From Butyrivibrio fibrisolvens (GTDB lineage Bacteria; Bacillota; Clostridia; Lachnospirales; Lachnospiraceae), in assembly GCF_023206215.1 (NCBI RefSeq), contig NZ_CP065800.1, forward strand, positions 1,922,001 to 1,986,000: a DNA stretch of 64,000 nucleotides. The letters are read 5' to 3'. Positions 37,934-46,628 of this stretch are shown piece after piece. Below the pieces are notes generated by a model, which made no database searches, was not told the origin of the DNA, and was given only the letters and a program-made list of their open reading frames with translations. Each line of letters begins with the position of its first letter. The stretch's first letter is position 1. Both the position numbers and the translations under genes were made by a program.

Positions 37934-38116
37934 TTAGCTTAGGTATTAGAGTGATAAATTGAATTGATTTAAGTTAGAAGATATGCTATACAATCTTTTT
38001 TGCTAACGACTGATAGCATATGCACTTTTTGAACTTCCCAATAGCTTTGTTAAAAGAAGAATGGATATAATCCCCGGTAAGACAATGCAAGGGTCTATGA
38101 AGTTTTAGTAAAATAT

Positions 38117-38208
38117 AAAAATGTCCTTTTCAAATATCCGGCGCTTTGGATGTGTTGGTAAAGCACTCAGATATTTATAGTAAACTACTTAAGAAAAGGA
38201 CATTTTTT
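38117..38208. terminator. Long bidirectional terminator hairpin
   Basis: AAAATGTCCTTTT pairs with AAAAGGACATTTT, and the same hairpin continues inward through AAATATC/GATATTT and GCGCTTT/AAAGCAC around a short loop. T tracts follow on both strands. It serves the secreted-protein gene and the leftward SDR gene. About 92 nt, longer than usual. Confidence 0.75.
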
Positions 38209-38238
38209 TATGTGGATAATTATAGTACCGGTATAGAA

Positions 38239-39024
38239 TTACATGCTGGTATATCCGCCGTCAACAGGAAGTGCTATGCCGGTTACATAGCTTGCAGCAG
38301 GAGATGCCAGGAAGCAGGCAGCAGCATCAAGCTCGCCTTCTACACCGTATCGTTCCATAGGAATTGCTGATTTTGCATATTCCTTGAAGAAATCAGAATC
38401 CAAGGTTTCTTGGGTAAGTGGTGTGTAGAAATAGCCTGGGCATATGGAATTGACTGTAATGCCGTGCTTGCCCCATTCACTTGCAAGAGCTCTTGTAAGA
38501 TTGACAACGCCGCCCTTTGCTGCATGATATGGTGAAGAAGGTGCAATCTTGTTGCCCACAAGTCCGTACATGGATGCGATATTGATGATCCTTCCAAAGC
38601 CGGCAGGGATCATAGCCTTCTTGGCAACAGCTCTTGCAACCCTAAAGGTTCCAAAGAGGTCTATATTAAGCTCATTGGAGAACTGCTCGTCGGTGATATC
38701 TTCAGCAGGTGCTACAGCGCCTGTTCCTGCATTGTTGATAAGAATATCTATCTTGCCAAAGTGCTCTAAAACCTTGTCTACAGCATCTTCAACCATTTTG
38801 GTATCTGTTATATCACATCTTACAGCCAGAGTATCAACCCCATATTGCTCGTGAATATCCCTGGCTACCTGATCGATGAGCTCCTGCCTTCTTGCAAGCG
38901 CTACGATACTGGCACCCTGACGGGCAAGCGCCTTGGCCATCTGTACTCCAAGTCCTGTGGAGCAGCCTGTTACAAGTGCTACTCTACCTGTAAGATCGAA
39001 AATATTGTTGTTATTGTTGTTCAT
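38239..39024 (-). CDS. Short-chain dehydrogenase/reductase
   Basis: A 261-residue classical SDR. Cofactor motif TGCSTGLG (about 19-26), NNAG, Ser of the catalytic triad in IINIASMYG, YHAAK with the catalytic Tyr and Lys, and the PG...T block (ICPGYFYTPLTQET). Overall most like gluconate 5-dehydrogenase / 3-oxoacyl reductase types; the substrate is unknown. It starts MNNNNNNIF, an Asn run. A palindromic operator candidate lies upstream at 39091-39107. Confidence 0.9.
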   Translation of the reverse strand: MNNNNNNIFDLTGRVALVTGCSTGLGVQMAKALARQGASIVALARRQELIDQVARDIHEQYGVDTLAVRCDITDTKMVEDAVDKVLEHFGKIDILINNAGTGAVAPAEDITDEQFSNELNIDLFGTFRVARAVAKKAMIPAGFGRIINIASMYGLVGNKIAPSSPYHAAKGGVVNLTRALASEWGKHGITVNSICPGYFYTPLTQETLDSDFFKEYAKSAIPMERYGVEGELDAAACFLASPAASYVTGIALPVDGGYTSM

Positions 39025-39090
39025 AAAATCACGTCCTTCCTTATTTTAATGGTATATAGTAATACATCTCTGTATTTCTTAACATATCCT

Positions 39091-39107
39091 GTTTACATCG
39101 TGTAAAC
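39091..39107. promoter_or_regulatory. Candidate operator upstream of the SDR gene
   Basis: GTTTAC, five bases, GTAAAC: a perfect inverted repeat 67 bp from the SDR start, in a 354-bp divergent region. The form suits a LacI- or TetR-family repressor. Confidence 0.45.
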
Positions 39108-39287
39108 GGATATAGAAATACATCCTATAACTCCTTTGTTTGACTGAGCTGCATGATCAATTTGTGGAATGGTTGCGTGCAATCAATTAATTACAATATA
39201 TCATTACAATGAATTGTATGCAATATATTTTTAGTAAACAAAACATAAACTGTCCCATTATAAAAATATAAATTTTGCAATATTATA

Positions 39288-39316
39288 TTGACACCAAAGT
39301 AATTATATGAGATTAT
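39288..39316 (+). promoter_or_regulatory. Promoter of the iron-transport operon
   Basis: Consensus TTGACA at 39288-39293 and GATTAT at 39311-39316 with a 17-bp spacer. The predicted start point, near 39323, falls inside the inverted repeat at 39322-39339. Confidence 0.6.
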
Positions 39317-39321
39317 ATGCA

Positions 39322-39339
39322 AGTTAGTTCTGGCTAACT
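39322..39339. promoter_or_regulatory. Candidate DtxR-type iron operator
   Basis: AGTTAG, six bases, CTAACT, followed by AA. The TTAG...CTAA layout resembles DtxR/IdeR-type boxes rather than Fur boxes. Its place over the start point of a siderophore-type ABC operon suggests iron-dependent repression. Confidence 0.55.
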
Positions 39340-39378
39340 AAATAAAGCATAACATATTTTCACACGAGGAGAAATACT

Positions 39379-40455
39379 ATGAAAAGAAAAATTGTATCAA
39401 TCATAACTGCAGCTGTAATGGGACTTGGTGCTACTGCCTGTGGTGTAGAAGGCTCTAATGTTGCAGACAGCTCAGTTTCATCTGATAATGGATCTTCTAA
39501 TGATGCCAATGTGTTAGCTTCTGCTAATGATGAAAACAGTGATGCAGCCTTCCCTATTACAATTCAGCATGGGCTTGGTGAGACTGTAATAGAAGATAAG
39601 CCTGAAAACATCGTTGCCATCTCCTGGGGCAATCCGGATGTGCCGCTTGCACTTGGAATAGTACCTGCTGGTATATCCGAAGCTAACTTTGGACCAAGAG
39701 ATGAGAATGGACTTCTCCCTTGGACGGCTCAGGCTTATGAGGAGCTTGGAGCAACTCCCAATGTATTCAAGGACACTGATGGATGGGACTATGAAGCAAT
39801 CTCAGACTGTAATCCTAATGTGATACTTGCTGCATATTCAGGACTTAGCCAGGAAGAGTATGACAGACTTTCAGAGATAGCACCTGTTGTAGCATATCCT
39901 GAGATTCCATGGACTACAACATGGCAGGAAGAGACTATCAATGATGCCAAAGCCCTTGGTCTTGAAGAAGAGGGTAGAGCGCTTGTAGAAGAGACACAGC
40001 AGCTTATAAATGATAGCCTTTCAAACTATCCTGACCTTGAGGGCAAAAAAGTTGCATTCTTCTGGCTGTCTGAAGACGATCTTGGAACATTTTATATTTA
40101 TACCAATAATGACCCAAGAGCAGCATTTCTTGGAGATCTTGGATTTGTAACACCTGATAGTGTAACAGCTTTAATTGAGAATCCAGATGACTTCTCAATA
40201 ACAGTAAGCGCTGAGAATGCAGATCTTCTGACAGATGTAGATATCATTATCACATACGGAACAGATACACTTGTAACAGCCATGAAGGCTGATGGAAGGT
40301 TTGACAACATTCCGGCTGTACAAAATGGTGCGTTCGTACTTCTTGATTCTAATGACAACCTTGCAGCAGCAAGCACACCTACAGTTCTTTCAATACCATA
40401 TTGCATAGAGGATTATCTGGAAGCATTAAATGAAGCAGCTCAGAAAACAAAATAA
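39379..40455 (+). CDS. Iron/siderophore ABC transporter binding lipoprotein
   Basis: A 358-residue class III binding protein (FecB/FhuD-like). Lipoprotein signal with lipobox ATAC (Cys about 21), then a Ser/Asn/Asp linker and the two-lobed fold: ENIVAISWGNPDVPLALG, NPNVILAAYSGLSQEEYDRLSEIAPVVAYP, and ADLLTDVDIIITYG. It delivers a ferric chelate or heme-like ligand to the FecCD permeases. Its 3' end overlaps the first permease gene by 26 bp. A promoter and operator precede it. Confidence 0.9.
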   Translation: MKRKIVSIITAAVMGLGATACGVEGSNVADSSVSSDNGSSNDANVLASANDENSDAAFPITIQHGLGETVIEDKPENIVAISWGNPDVPLALGIVPAGISEANFGPRDENGLLPWTAQAYEELGATPNVFKDTDGWDYEAISDCNPNVILAAYSGLSQEEYDRLSEIAPVVAYPEIPWTTTWQEETINDAKALGLEEEGRALVEETQQLINDSLSNYPDLEGKKVAFFWLSEDDLGTFYIYTNNDPRAAFLGDLGFVTPDSVTALIENPDDFSITVSAENADLLTDVDIIITYGTDTLVTAMKADGRFDNIPAVQNGAFVLLDSNDNLAAASTPTVLSIPYCIEDYLEALNEAAQKTK

Positions 40456-41446
40456 AAGTAACTTAATAATAGGTTTTACGATAGAGATAATATTGCTGAT
40501 AGTATGTGTTTTTCTATCCGTTGCATATGGAAGTAAGCAGATACCTTTTGCTGATATATTTGGATATTTTACAGGAAGGGATATTGACGCATTCAAGGCT
40601 GCTGTAATAGATGCCAGAATTCCAAGGACGGTCTTTGGGATTCTGGCGGGTGCAGCGCTTGGAGTATCCGGAGCACTCATGCAGGCAATTACCAGAAATC
40701 CAATAGCTGATCCAAGTATCCTTGGCGTAAATACCGGTGCTTCTCTTATGGTAGTCATAGGCATTGCATATCTTGATATTTCGTCAGGAATGAAGCTTAT
40801 AGGGCTGTCTTTTATTGGAGCACTTCTATCTGCTTTATTTGTCTATGGCATTGCATCAGTAGGTTATGGCGGAGCAAGTTCTATAAAGCTGGCACTTGCT
40901 GGAGCTGCAGTGTCTACGGCTCTGGGATCTTTGGTCAATACCATAATGCTTCCTGATTCCAATGTCATGAAGGCTTATCGCTTCTGGCAGGTTGGAAGTG
41001 TGGGTGGTGCTTCATGGGAAGATGTTAAGTTATTAACCCCATTTTTTGCAGGAGGAGTGCTGCTGGCACTTATATGTTCACCGGGTCTTAATGCTCTTTT
41101 ACTTGGAGATGAGATGGCAATCTCATTGGGAGTTAAAGTTGGGCATCTGCGTTTTGTCACGGCACTTGCAGGAGTACTTCTGTGTGCCAGTGTTACAGCG
41201 CTTGCAGGACCTATAGGTTTTGTAGGACTTATGATGCCTCATATTATCAGGCTTATCTATGGCGGTGACATGAGGATTATAGTTCCAATGTCAGCACTTG
41301 GAGGTGCGGCACTTCTTGTTCTATCGGATGTCATAGGAAGAGTCCTGGGAAGCCCGGGAGAACTTGAAGTAGGCATAATAACAGCGCTTCTTGGAGCACC
41401 TGTTTTTATCTGGATCGTATATAAAACCAAGGCTAGGAGTATATGA
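40430..41446 (+). CDS. Iron ABC transporter permease, FecC/BtuC family
   Basis: A 338-residue permease with 9-10 membrane helices. RIPRTVFGILAGAALGVSGALMQAITRNPIADPSILGVNTGAS and the late block GPIGFVGLMMPHIIRLI are diagnostic of FecCD/BtuC. It overlaps the binding-protein gene at its start and the second permease by 4 bp (ATGA), a tight operon. Confidence 0.93.
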   Translation: MKQLRKQNKSNLIIGFTIEIILLIVCVFLSVAYGSKQIPFADIFGYFTGRDIDAFKAAVIDARIPRTVFGILAGAALGVSGALMQAITRNPIADPSILGVNTGASLMVVIGIAYLDISSGMKLIGLSFIGALLSALFVYGIASVGYGGASSIKLALAGAAVSTALGSLVNTIMLPDSNVMKAYRFWQVGSVGGASWEDVKLLTPFFAGGVLLALICSPGLNALLLGDEMAISLGVKVGHLRFVTALAGVLLCASVTALAGPIGFVGLMMPHIIRLIYGGDMRIIVPMSALGGAALLVLSDVIGRVLGSPGELEVGIITALLGAPVFIWIVYKTKARSI

Positions 41447-42480
41447 ACGCCAACATTTTAGAAAAGAATTTAAGAAATATATATACAAGGCAAAAAAGGC
41501 AAAATATGCTGTGCGTTCTTGCACTTATATGTATCATCGTATTTCTTGCATGCCTTATGATGACTATCGGAAATACCAATTATTCTCTCTCAGAAGTTTT
41601 TGGATATCTATTTAGTGATGAAACAAAAGGCGCTGCCTATACTATTAAAAGCTTAAGACTCCCAAAACTGATAGTTGGAGGACTGGCAGGATTCTCTTTT
41701 GGTATAGCAGGATTTGTATTTCAGAGCCTTCTTAGGAATCCTCTTGCATCTCCTGATATCATTGGTATCACAGCAGGATCATCTGCTGCAGCTGTGTTCT
41801 GTATCTTGATACTGGGTATAAGCGGAATAGCAGCGTCGATATTTTCCATAATAGCGGGCCTTTTAGTTACTGTTATGATCTTCTTGTTATCAGGAAGAGG
41901 CAAGTCTTTTGGCAGCAGGATGATACTCATAGGAATAGGAATGCAGGCAGTCCTAAATGCGCTTATATCCTGGATGCTGCTTGTAGGCTCTGAATATGAC
42001 GTAGCTACCGCACTTAGATGGCTACGAGGAAGCCTTAACTCGGCCCAGATGTCAGATGTTCCGGCTATAGCTATTATGACTATACTGGGAAGTGCACTGC
42101 TTCTTTGGTGTAACAGGTATCTTAGGATGATGCAGCTTGGAGATGAGTATGCAACAACTCTGGGAGTTCCTCTTAGCGCAGTCAGGATATGCTGTATAGT
42201 ATGCGCTCTTATATTAAGCGCAGGTGCAACAGCTGTTACAGGACCAATTGCTTCTGTAGCATTCCTGTCAGGGCCTATAGCAGGGAAGATCACCAGAAAC
42301 GGAAGTAATGCCATGGCAGTATCAGGCCTTATTGGAACACTTCTTGTATATGCAGCTGAACTTATAGGCAAGAATCTGTTTGAAGCTAAGTATCCTGTAG
42401 GAGTAGTGACAGGACTTTTGGGAGCACCATATCTTCTTATGCTGCTTCTAAATCTTAATAAGAAGGGAGATAAGATCTAA
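41443..42480 (+). CDS. Iron ABC transporter permease, FecD/BtuC family
   Basis: A 345-residue partner permease with RLPKLIVGGLAGFSFGIAGFVFQSLLRNPLASPDIIGITAGSSAA and TGPIASVAFLSGPIAGKIT. The usual GLIVPHIAR is altered to AFLSGPIAGKI, a small divergence in the loop that contacts the ATPase. Start overlaps the previous stop; the stop overlaps the ATPase start by one base. Confidence 0.92.
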   Translation: MNANILEKNLRNIYTRQKRQNMLCVLALICIIVFLACLMMTIGNTNYSLSEVFGYLFSDETKGAAYTIKSLRLPKLIVGGLAGFSFGIAGFVFQSLLRNPLASPDIIGITAGSSAAAVFCILILGISGIAASIFSIIAGLLVTVMIFLLSGRGKSFGSRMILIGIGMQAVLNALISWMLLVGSEYDVATALRWLRGSLNSAQMSDVPAIAIMTILGSALLLWCNRYLRMMQLGDEYATTLGVPLSAVRICCIVCALILSAGATAVTGPIASVAFLSGPIAGKITRNGSNAMAVSGLIGTLLVYAAELIGKNLFEAKYPVGVVTGLLGAPYLLMLLLNLNKKGDKI

Positions 42481-43283
42481 TGAGTGATATAGCAATAAGT
42501 CATGACTTTGGAGCTAAAGGAATAAGCACAGGTTATGAGGAAAAACTCATTTTAAAAGATATGAATATAGATATTCCTGCAGGAAAGTTCAGTGTTCTTA
42601 TAGGTCCTAATGGTTGTGGCAAGTCTACACTTTTAAAAAGTTTTGCAAGACTTCTTAAACCAAAGGATGGAACAGTACTTCTTGACGGCAGATCCATATA
42701 TGAAGTCCCTACAGCTTGCCTTGCCAAGCAGATAGGTCTCCTTCCACAAAGCCCTATTGTACCTGCAGGAATCACAGTAGCTGACCTTGTTGCCAGAGGA
42801 CGATTCCCTTATCAGAACATCTTCGGACAGTTGTCCAAAGCGGATTATGAAGCGATAGCCTGTGCTATGGAAGCAATGGGAGTATCGGAACTTGCAAATA
42901 AGCCTGTGGATTCTCTATCCGGAGGACAGAGGCAGAGAGTATGGATAGCTCTTGTACTTGCTCAAAATACAGATATACTCTTACTTGATGAGCCAACGAC
43001 TTATCTTGATATAGCATATCAGGTAGAGATCCTTGACTGTCTTGCCAAGCTCAATAAACTAAGAAAGACTACTATTGTTGCGATACTTCACGATATCAAC
43101 CTTTCTATCAGGTATGCTGATCATATTTTTGCCATGAAAAAAGGTGAGCTTATCGCGCAGGGAAGTCCTAAGGACATAATAACTCCTGATCTGATGCGTA
43201 CAATATACGGAATGGAAAGTTCCATAATAACAGATCCCGAAACAGGAGATCCTTATGTTATCCCAAGAAGTAAAGCCAGCTAA
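42480..43283 (+). CDS. Iron ABC transporter ATPase, FecE family
   Basis: A 267-residue ATPase of the FecE/FepC/FhuC type. Walker A GPNGCGKST, Q-loop LLPQSP, signature LSGGQRQRVWIAL, Walker B ILLLDEPTTYLDI and H-loop AILHDINLSIRYAD are intact. It is the last gene of the four-gene iron operon. There is no simple terminator after it; the large inverted repeat at 43301 begins 17 bp past the stop. Confidence 0.93.
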   Translation: MSDIAISHDFGAKGISTGYEEKLILKDMNIDIPAGKFSVLIGPNGCGKSTLLKSFARLLKPKDGTVLLDGRSIYEVPTACLAKQIGLLPQSPIVPAGITVADLVARGRFPYQNIFGQLSKADYEAIACAMEAMGVSELANKPVDSLSGGQRQRVWIALVLAQNTDILLLDEPTTYLDIAYQVEILDCLAKLNKLRKTTIVAILHDINLSIRYADHIFAMKKGELIAQGSPKDIITPDLMRTIYGMESSIITDPETGDPYVIPRSKAS

Positions 43284-43300
43284 AAGACTCAAACGTCTCG

Positions 43301-43602
43301 TATAGGGCAGTACAGTATATTCAAAGGCCATGCAGGGGTACGTGAACCACGGGCGGGCAGAATATAGATAATTGCCACGCATTAACCATTTTATAAATTC
43401 ATGGCATGATAGCTGGAGCTTTTTATTCTAGGGTCCAAACTCGCTTCGCTCAGACATGTGGACCCTTGGCAGAATAAAAACTCCATCTATCAAGCTCATG
43501 AATTATATAAAATTGTTAAAATGCGTGGCAATTATCTATATTCTGCCCGCCCGTGGTTCACGTACCCCTGCATAACCTTTGAATATACTGTACTGCCATA
43601 TA
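43301..43602. repeat. Large intergenic inverted repeat, copy 1
   Basis: About 302 bp that folds on itself. The outer ~80 nt of each arm (from TATAGGGCAGTAC to GTACTGCCATATA) pair almost without fault; inside come small loops, an inner stem and the core hairpin GGGTCCA/TGGACCC at about 43431-43465, whose loop holds CTCGCTTCGCTC. The core is in the opposite orientation to copies 2 and 3. It begins 17 bp after the FecE-type gene. No T tract and no ORF. Confidence 0.9.
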
Positions 43603-43695
43603 GGGAAGATATAATAAAATAAGTTCTAAATAGTAAGTTAAGAGCAATAATCGAGGGGATTTGCTTGGCGTATAGCTGTTATACTAATTTTATAT

Positions 43696-43993
43696 TCAAA
43701 CTTCGCACTTGCCAAACATACGCCACCCTCTGAGGCAGAGCCGATGCGGCCCGTTTATAATACATTTTCGTATCTTTTGAAGGTGTTATTAAATTCAGGA
43801 GCGAGATATCTGGATCTTTATATTCTTCTTAGGGTCCACCTGTCTGAGCGAAGCGAGTTTGGACCCTAGAATATAAAGATCCAGATATCTTGCCCTGAAT
43901 TATAACACCTTCAAGATACGAAAATGTATTATAAACGGGCCGCATCGGCTCTGCCTCAGAGGGTGGCGTATGTTTGGCAAGTGCGAAGTTTGA
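43696..43993. repeat. Large intergenic inverted repeat, copy 2
   Basis: About 298 bp, 93 bp after copy 1. Outer arms start TCAAACTTCGCAC and end GTGCGAAGTTTGA and pair over about 95 nt with few faults; their sequence is unlike copy 1. The inner stem (GATATCTGGATC with GATCCAGATATC) and the core AGGGTCC (43831-43837)/GGACCCT (43861-43867), with GAGCGAAGCGAG in the loop, match the other copies. It ends 46 bp before the gene at 44040. Confidence 0.9.
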
Positions 43994-44039
43994 GTTCTAT
44001 ACTTAATGAATAATTGCAAGAAAGGATAGGAGCAAAAAT

Positions 44040-44438
44040 ATGGGGAACTGGGGAGACGATGTTGATTATGAAGCAATGTCCATAAAGGATCATAAGGGAC
44101 GTTTTACCATCAATTTTAAGAAGATATTTATGGACGTAGATGAGATAGCGCTTAAGACGCTTGAGATTACAGACAAGCATCCCAAGGATTCACTGCTCAA
44201 ACTGTGGGCAGGTACGATGACGGGAATGTTTATATTCTTTCTTTTTTCATTCCAGATATTATATCTGGTTACTACGCCGTTTCTGGCATTTTATCTTATT
44301 GCACTTTTCAGGATTGCCGGGTGCTGGAAAAGCTTTGGATACAGCGCTGTTAAGTTCTGGGGTATGAGTGTATGCACGATTGCTTGTATGTTTGCATTGT
44401 CAAGAGGCGTACTGTTCTTGGTTGACAAGATGATATAA
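44040..44438 (+). CDS. Small membrane protein of unknown function
   Basis: A 132-residue protein: a charged N-terminal half (1-55), then two or three membrane helices (60-82, 84-95 and 106-128). No family recognised. ATG 44040 has GGAG nine bases upstream. It lies between the paired large inverted repeats and a bidirectional terminator, alone on its strand, so any promoter must lie in or near the inverted repeat. Confidence 0.6.
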   Translation: MGNWGDDVDYEAMSIKDHKGRFTINFKKIFMDVDEIALKTLEITDKHPKDSLLKLWAGTMTGMFIFFLFSFQILYLVTTPFLAFYLIALFRIAGCWKSFGYSAVKFWGMSVCTIACMFALSRGVLFLVDKMI

Positions 44439-44460
44439 CAGTCTCTGATCAGTATAATAA

Positions 44461-44491
44461 AACAACCCAAGTCTATGCGACCTGGGTTGTT
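44461..44491. terminator. Bidirectional terminator
   Basis: AACAACCCAAGTC pairs with GACCTGGGTTGTT (one wobble) around TATGC. T-rich on both sides; shared by the small membrane protein and the leftward ABC-F gene, whose stop is 5 nt away. Confidence 0.88.
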
Positions 44492-44495
44492 ATTA

Positions 44496-46052
44496 TTATA
44501 TAGTCTTGGTTGTCCATTCAGCGCAGTTCCAAACCTGCGTTGCAAAGGATTTATAGAAGTCCGGTTCGTGGCATACCATAAGGATACTGCCGGGATATTC
44601 TTTGAGGGCGCGTCTTAGCTCGTCTTTGGCATCGACATCCAGATGGTTTGTAGGCTCGTCCAGTAACAGAAGGTTTGATGGATGGTTTATGAGCTTGCAA
44701 AGTCTGACTTTGGCCTGCTCGCCTCCTGATAATACCTTGACTTTACTTTCGATATGGTCTGATGTAAGGCCACACTTGGCAAGAGCGGAACGTACCTCGT
44801 ACTGATTGAATCCGGGGAATTCGTTCCATATCTCTTCAAGGCAGGTAGTCTGGATATTAGGATCTGTCTCCTGCTCGAAATATCCAATCTCAAGATAGTC
44901 TCCAAGTTCTACAGTTCCCTGCAGAGGCTTGATTATACCAAGTATACTCTTTAGAAGAGTTGACTTACCGATACCATTGGCACCTGTCAGTACTATCTTG
45001 CCGCCTCTTTCCATTTCAAGATTTAGCTCTTTGGAAAGTGGTGAATCATATCCTATGATAAGATTCTTGGCTTTAAAGAGGTACTTACTGGGAGTTCTTG
45101 CGGTAAGGAAGTTAAATTCTGGCTTTGGTTTTTCGGCAGTTTTCTGGATAAGCTCCATCTTATCAAGCTTCTTCTGCCTTGACATAGCCATGTTCCTTGT
45201 GGATACGCGGGCTTTATTCCTTGCAACGAAGTCTTTGAGCTGGGCTATTTCTTGCTGCTGTCTCTTGTATGCAGCTTCATTCTGAGCTTTCTGCATCTCA
45301 TATACTTCCTGGAAGTGGTCATAGTCACCTACATATCTGGAAAGTTTGCACCCTTCCATGTGATAGATGATATTGATGACACTGTTAAGAAATGGAATAT
45401 CATGAGATATAAGGATAAAAGCATTCTCGTATTCCTGAAGATAGCGCTGAAGCCAGTTAATATGCTCTACGTCAAGATAGTTGGTAGGCTCGTCCAGAAG
45501 CAGAATATCAGGTTTTTCCAGAAGGAGCTTACCAAGGAGAACCTTTGTTCTCTGACCTCCTGAAAGCTCTGTAACATCCTTATCAAGGCCAAGATCCAGA
45601 AGACCAAGAGCCCTTGCAACCTCTTCAACCTTGGAATCTATCATATAGAAATCGTGATTGGTAAGATACTCCTGAAGCATACCTGCTTCGTCGAGATATT
45701 CTGTCATAGTGGCTTCATCAACTTCTGCCATCTTCTCATATAGCTCCTGGATGTGCTGCTCTGTCTGGAAAAGAGGGTCAAAAGCACTTTTAAGAACGCT
45801 TCCTATTGTCATCCCGTTTTCAAGAACAGCATGCTGATCAAGGTAACCTGCTTTTACATTCTTGGACCACTCAACCTTACCTTCATCAGGCTGAAGAGAT
45901 CCTGTGATGATATTCATGAAAGTAGACTTACCTTCGCCATTGGCACCTACAAGGCCGATATGCTCGCCCTTTAATAGCCTAAATGATACATCTTCAAATA
46001 TAGCTCTGTCACCAAAACCATGTGACAAGTGTTCAACATTTAAAATACTCAT
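44496..46052 (-). CDS. ABC-F family ATPase
   Basis: A 518-residue protein with two ABC domains and no membrane part. Walker A GANGEGKST and GANGIGKST, signatures LSGGQRTKV and LSGGEQAKV, Walker B ILLLDEPTNYLD and LLLLDEPTNHLD; between them is the charged linker helix pair of ABC-F proteins. Such proteins act on ribosomes (translation factor EttA/YbiT-like or drug-resistance ARE types). The long N-domain arm suggests YbiT/YkpA-like housekeeping rather than resistance. ATG 46052 has GAGG seven bases before it; the TTG at 46064 is less likely. Confidence 0.9.
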   Translation of the reverse strand: MSILNVEHLSHGFGDRAIFEDVSFRLLKGEHIGLVGANGEGKSTFMNIITGSLQPDEGKVEWSKNVKAGYLDQHAVLENGMTIGSVLKSAFDPLFQTEQHIQELYEKMAEVDEATMTEYLDEAGMLQEYLTNHDFYMIDSKVEEVARALGLLDLGLDKDVTELSGGQRTKVLLGKLLLEKPDILLLDEPTNYLDVEHINWLQRYLQEYENAFILISHDIPFLNSVINIIYHMEGCKLSRYVGDYDHFQEVYEMQKAQNEAAYKRQQQEIAQLKDFVARNKARVSTRNMAMSRQKKLDKMELIQKTAEKPKPEFNFLTARTPSKYLFKAKNLIIGYDSPLSKELNLEMERGGKIVLTGANGIGKSTLLKSILGIIKPLQGTVELGDYLEIGYFEQETDPNIQTTCLEEIWNEFPGFNQYEVRSALAKCGLTSDHIESKVKVLSGGEQAKVRLCKLINHPSNLLLLDEPTNHLDVDAKDELRRALKEYPGSILMVCHEPDFYKSFATQVWNCAEWTTKTI

Positions 46053-46341
46053 TATAATCCTCAAATCTTTTATTAAAAAAACTGCTTGTTTATAATATCG
46101 GAATTGTGAATATTATGCAAGAATATTGTGACTAATATATAGGATGGACAAAAAACTAAAACATAGTTAAGATGCGGCATGTAAAAGAATGTGATAGAGA
46201 ACCGGGAGATAACACATGTTATACCAAGTTTGTTGGAACAATAAATACGAAAGGACAAGCATAATCCAGATAGCCGTAGAAGGTAGAATAATAGCTATTT
46301 TTGAAAAGTTCATACAGTAATTGCCGTGAGAACGAACTTTG

Positions 46342-46380
46342 AAAAAGTCTTAATGAAGAAGATTTCATTGAGACTTTTTT
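46342..46380. terminator. Terminator-like hairpin without an upstream gene
   Basis: AAAAAGTCTTAATGAA pairs with TTTCATTGAGACTTTTT around GAAGA; T tracts on both strands. The next leftward gene's promoter must lie below it, and no rightward ORF precedes it except a 30-codon one at 46172-46264 without a ribosome site. It may mark the old chromosomal side of the mobile element. Confidence 0.6.
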
Positions 46381-46399
46381 ATTTTGCATTGTTACGGCA

Positions 46400-46575
46400 T
46401 TTACCGAGGGGAAGTTTTCCTCCTCTTTTCTTCCCCTCCTTCCCTTTTCTTTCTTCTTACCCTAGAAACAAGAGAAAAAGAAAGAACCAAAGAAAAAGAG
46501 AATAAAGATATACACTATTTACTATTCTATCTTATCCTATCCATCCTATCTTATCTCTTCTTTTCGTTCTTTCCG
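46400..46575. other. Strand-biased polypyrimidine/polypurine tract at the element's left side
   Basis: A C/T-rich stretch (about 46413-46460), an A/G-rich stretch (46464-46505) and a second C/T-rich stretch follow each other. Within the last, CTATCTTATC occurs twice (46527-46536 and 46546-46555). Composition is unlike its surroundings. It may be a transfer or replication origin region of the element, which is not proven. Together with 46053-46341 this makes up a 576-bp gap without a convincing gene. Confidence 0.45.
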
Positions 46576-46628
46576 TGCCAAAAACTACATAACAGACCAG
46601 GAGGGCAGTCAGAAAGGAGCAAAAACAT

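Noticed and set aside
43301..43993. Reading the large inverted repeats as ordinary intrinsic terminators or as an IS pair
   Set aside because: They are ten times longer than terminators, lack T tracts, contain no transposase ORF, and their arms differ between copies, unlike IS ends.
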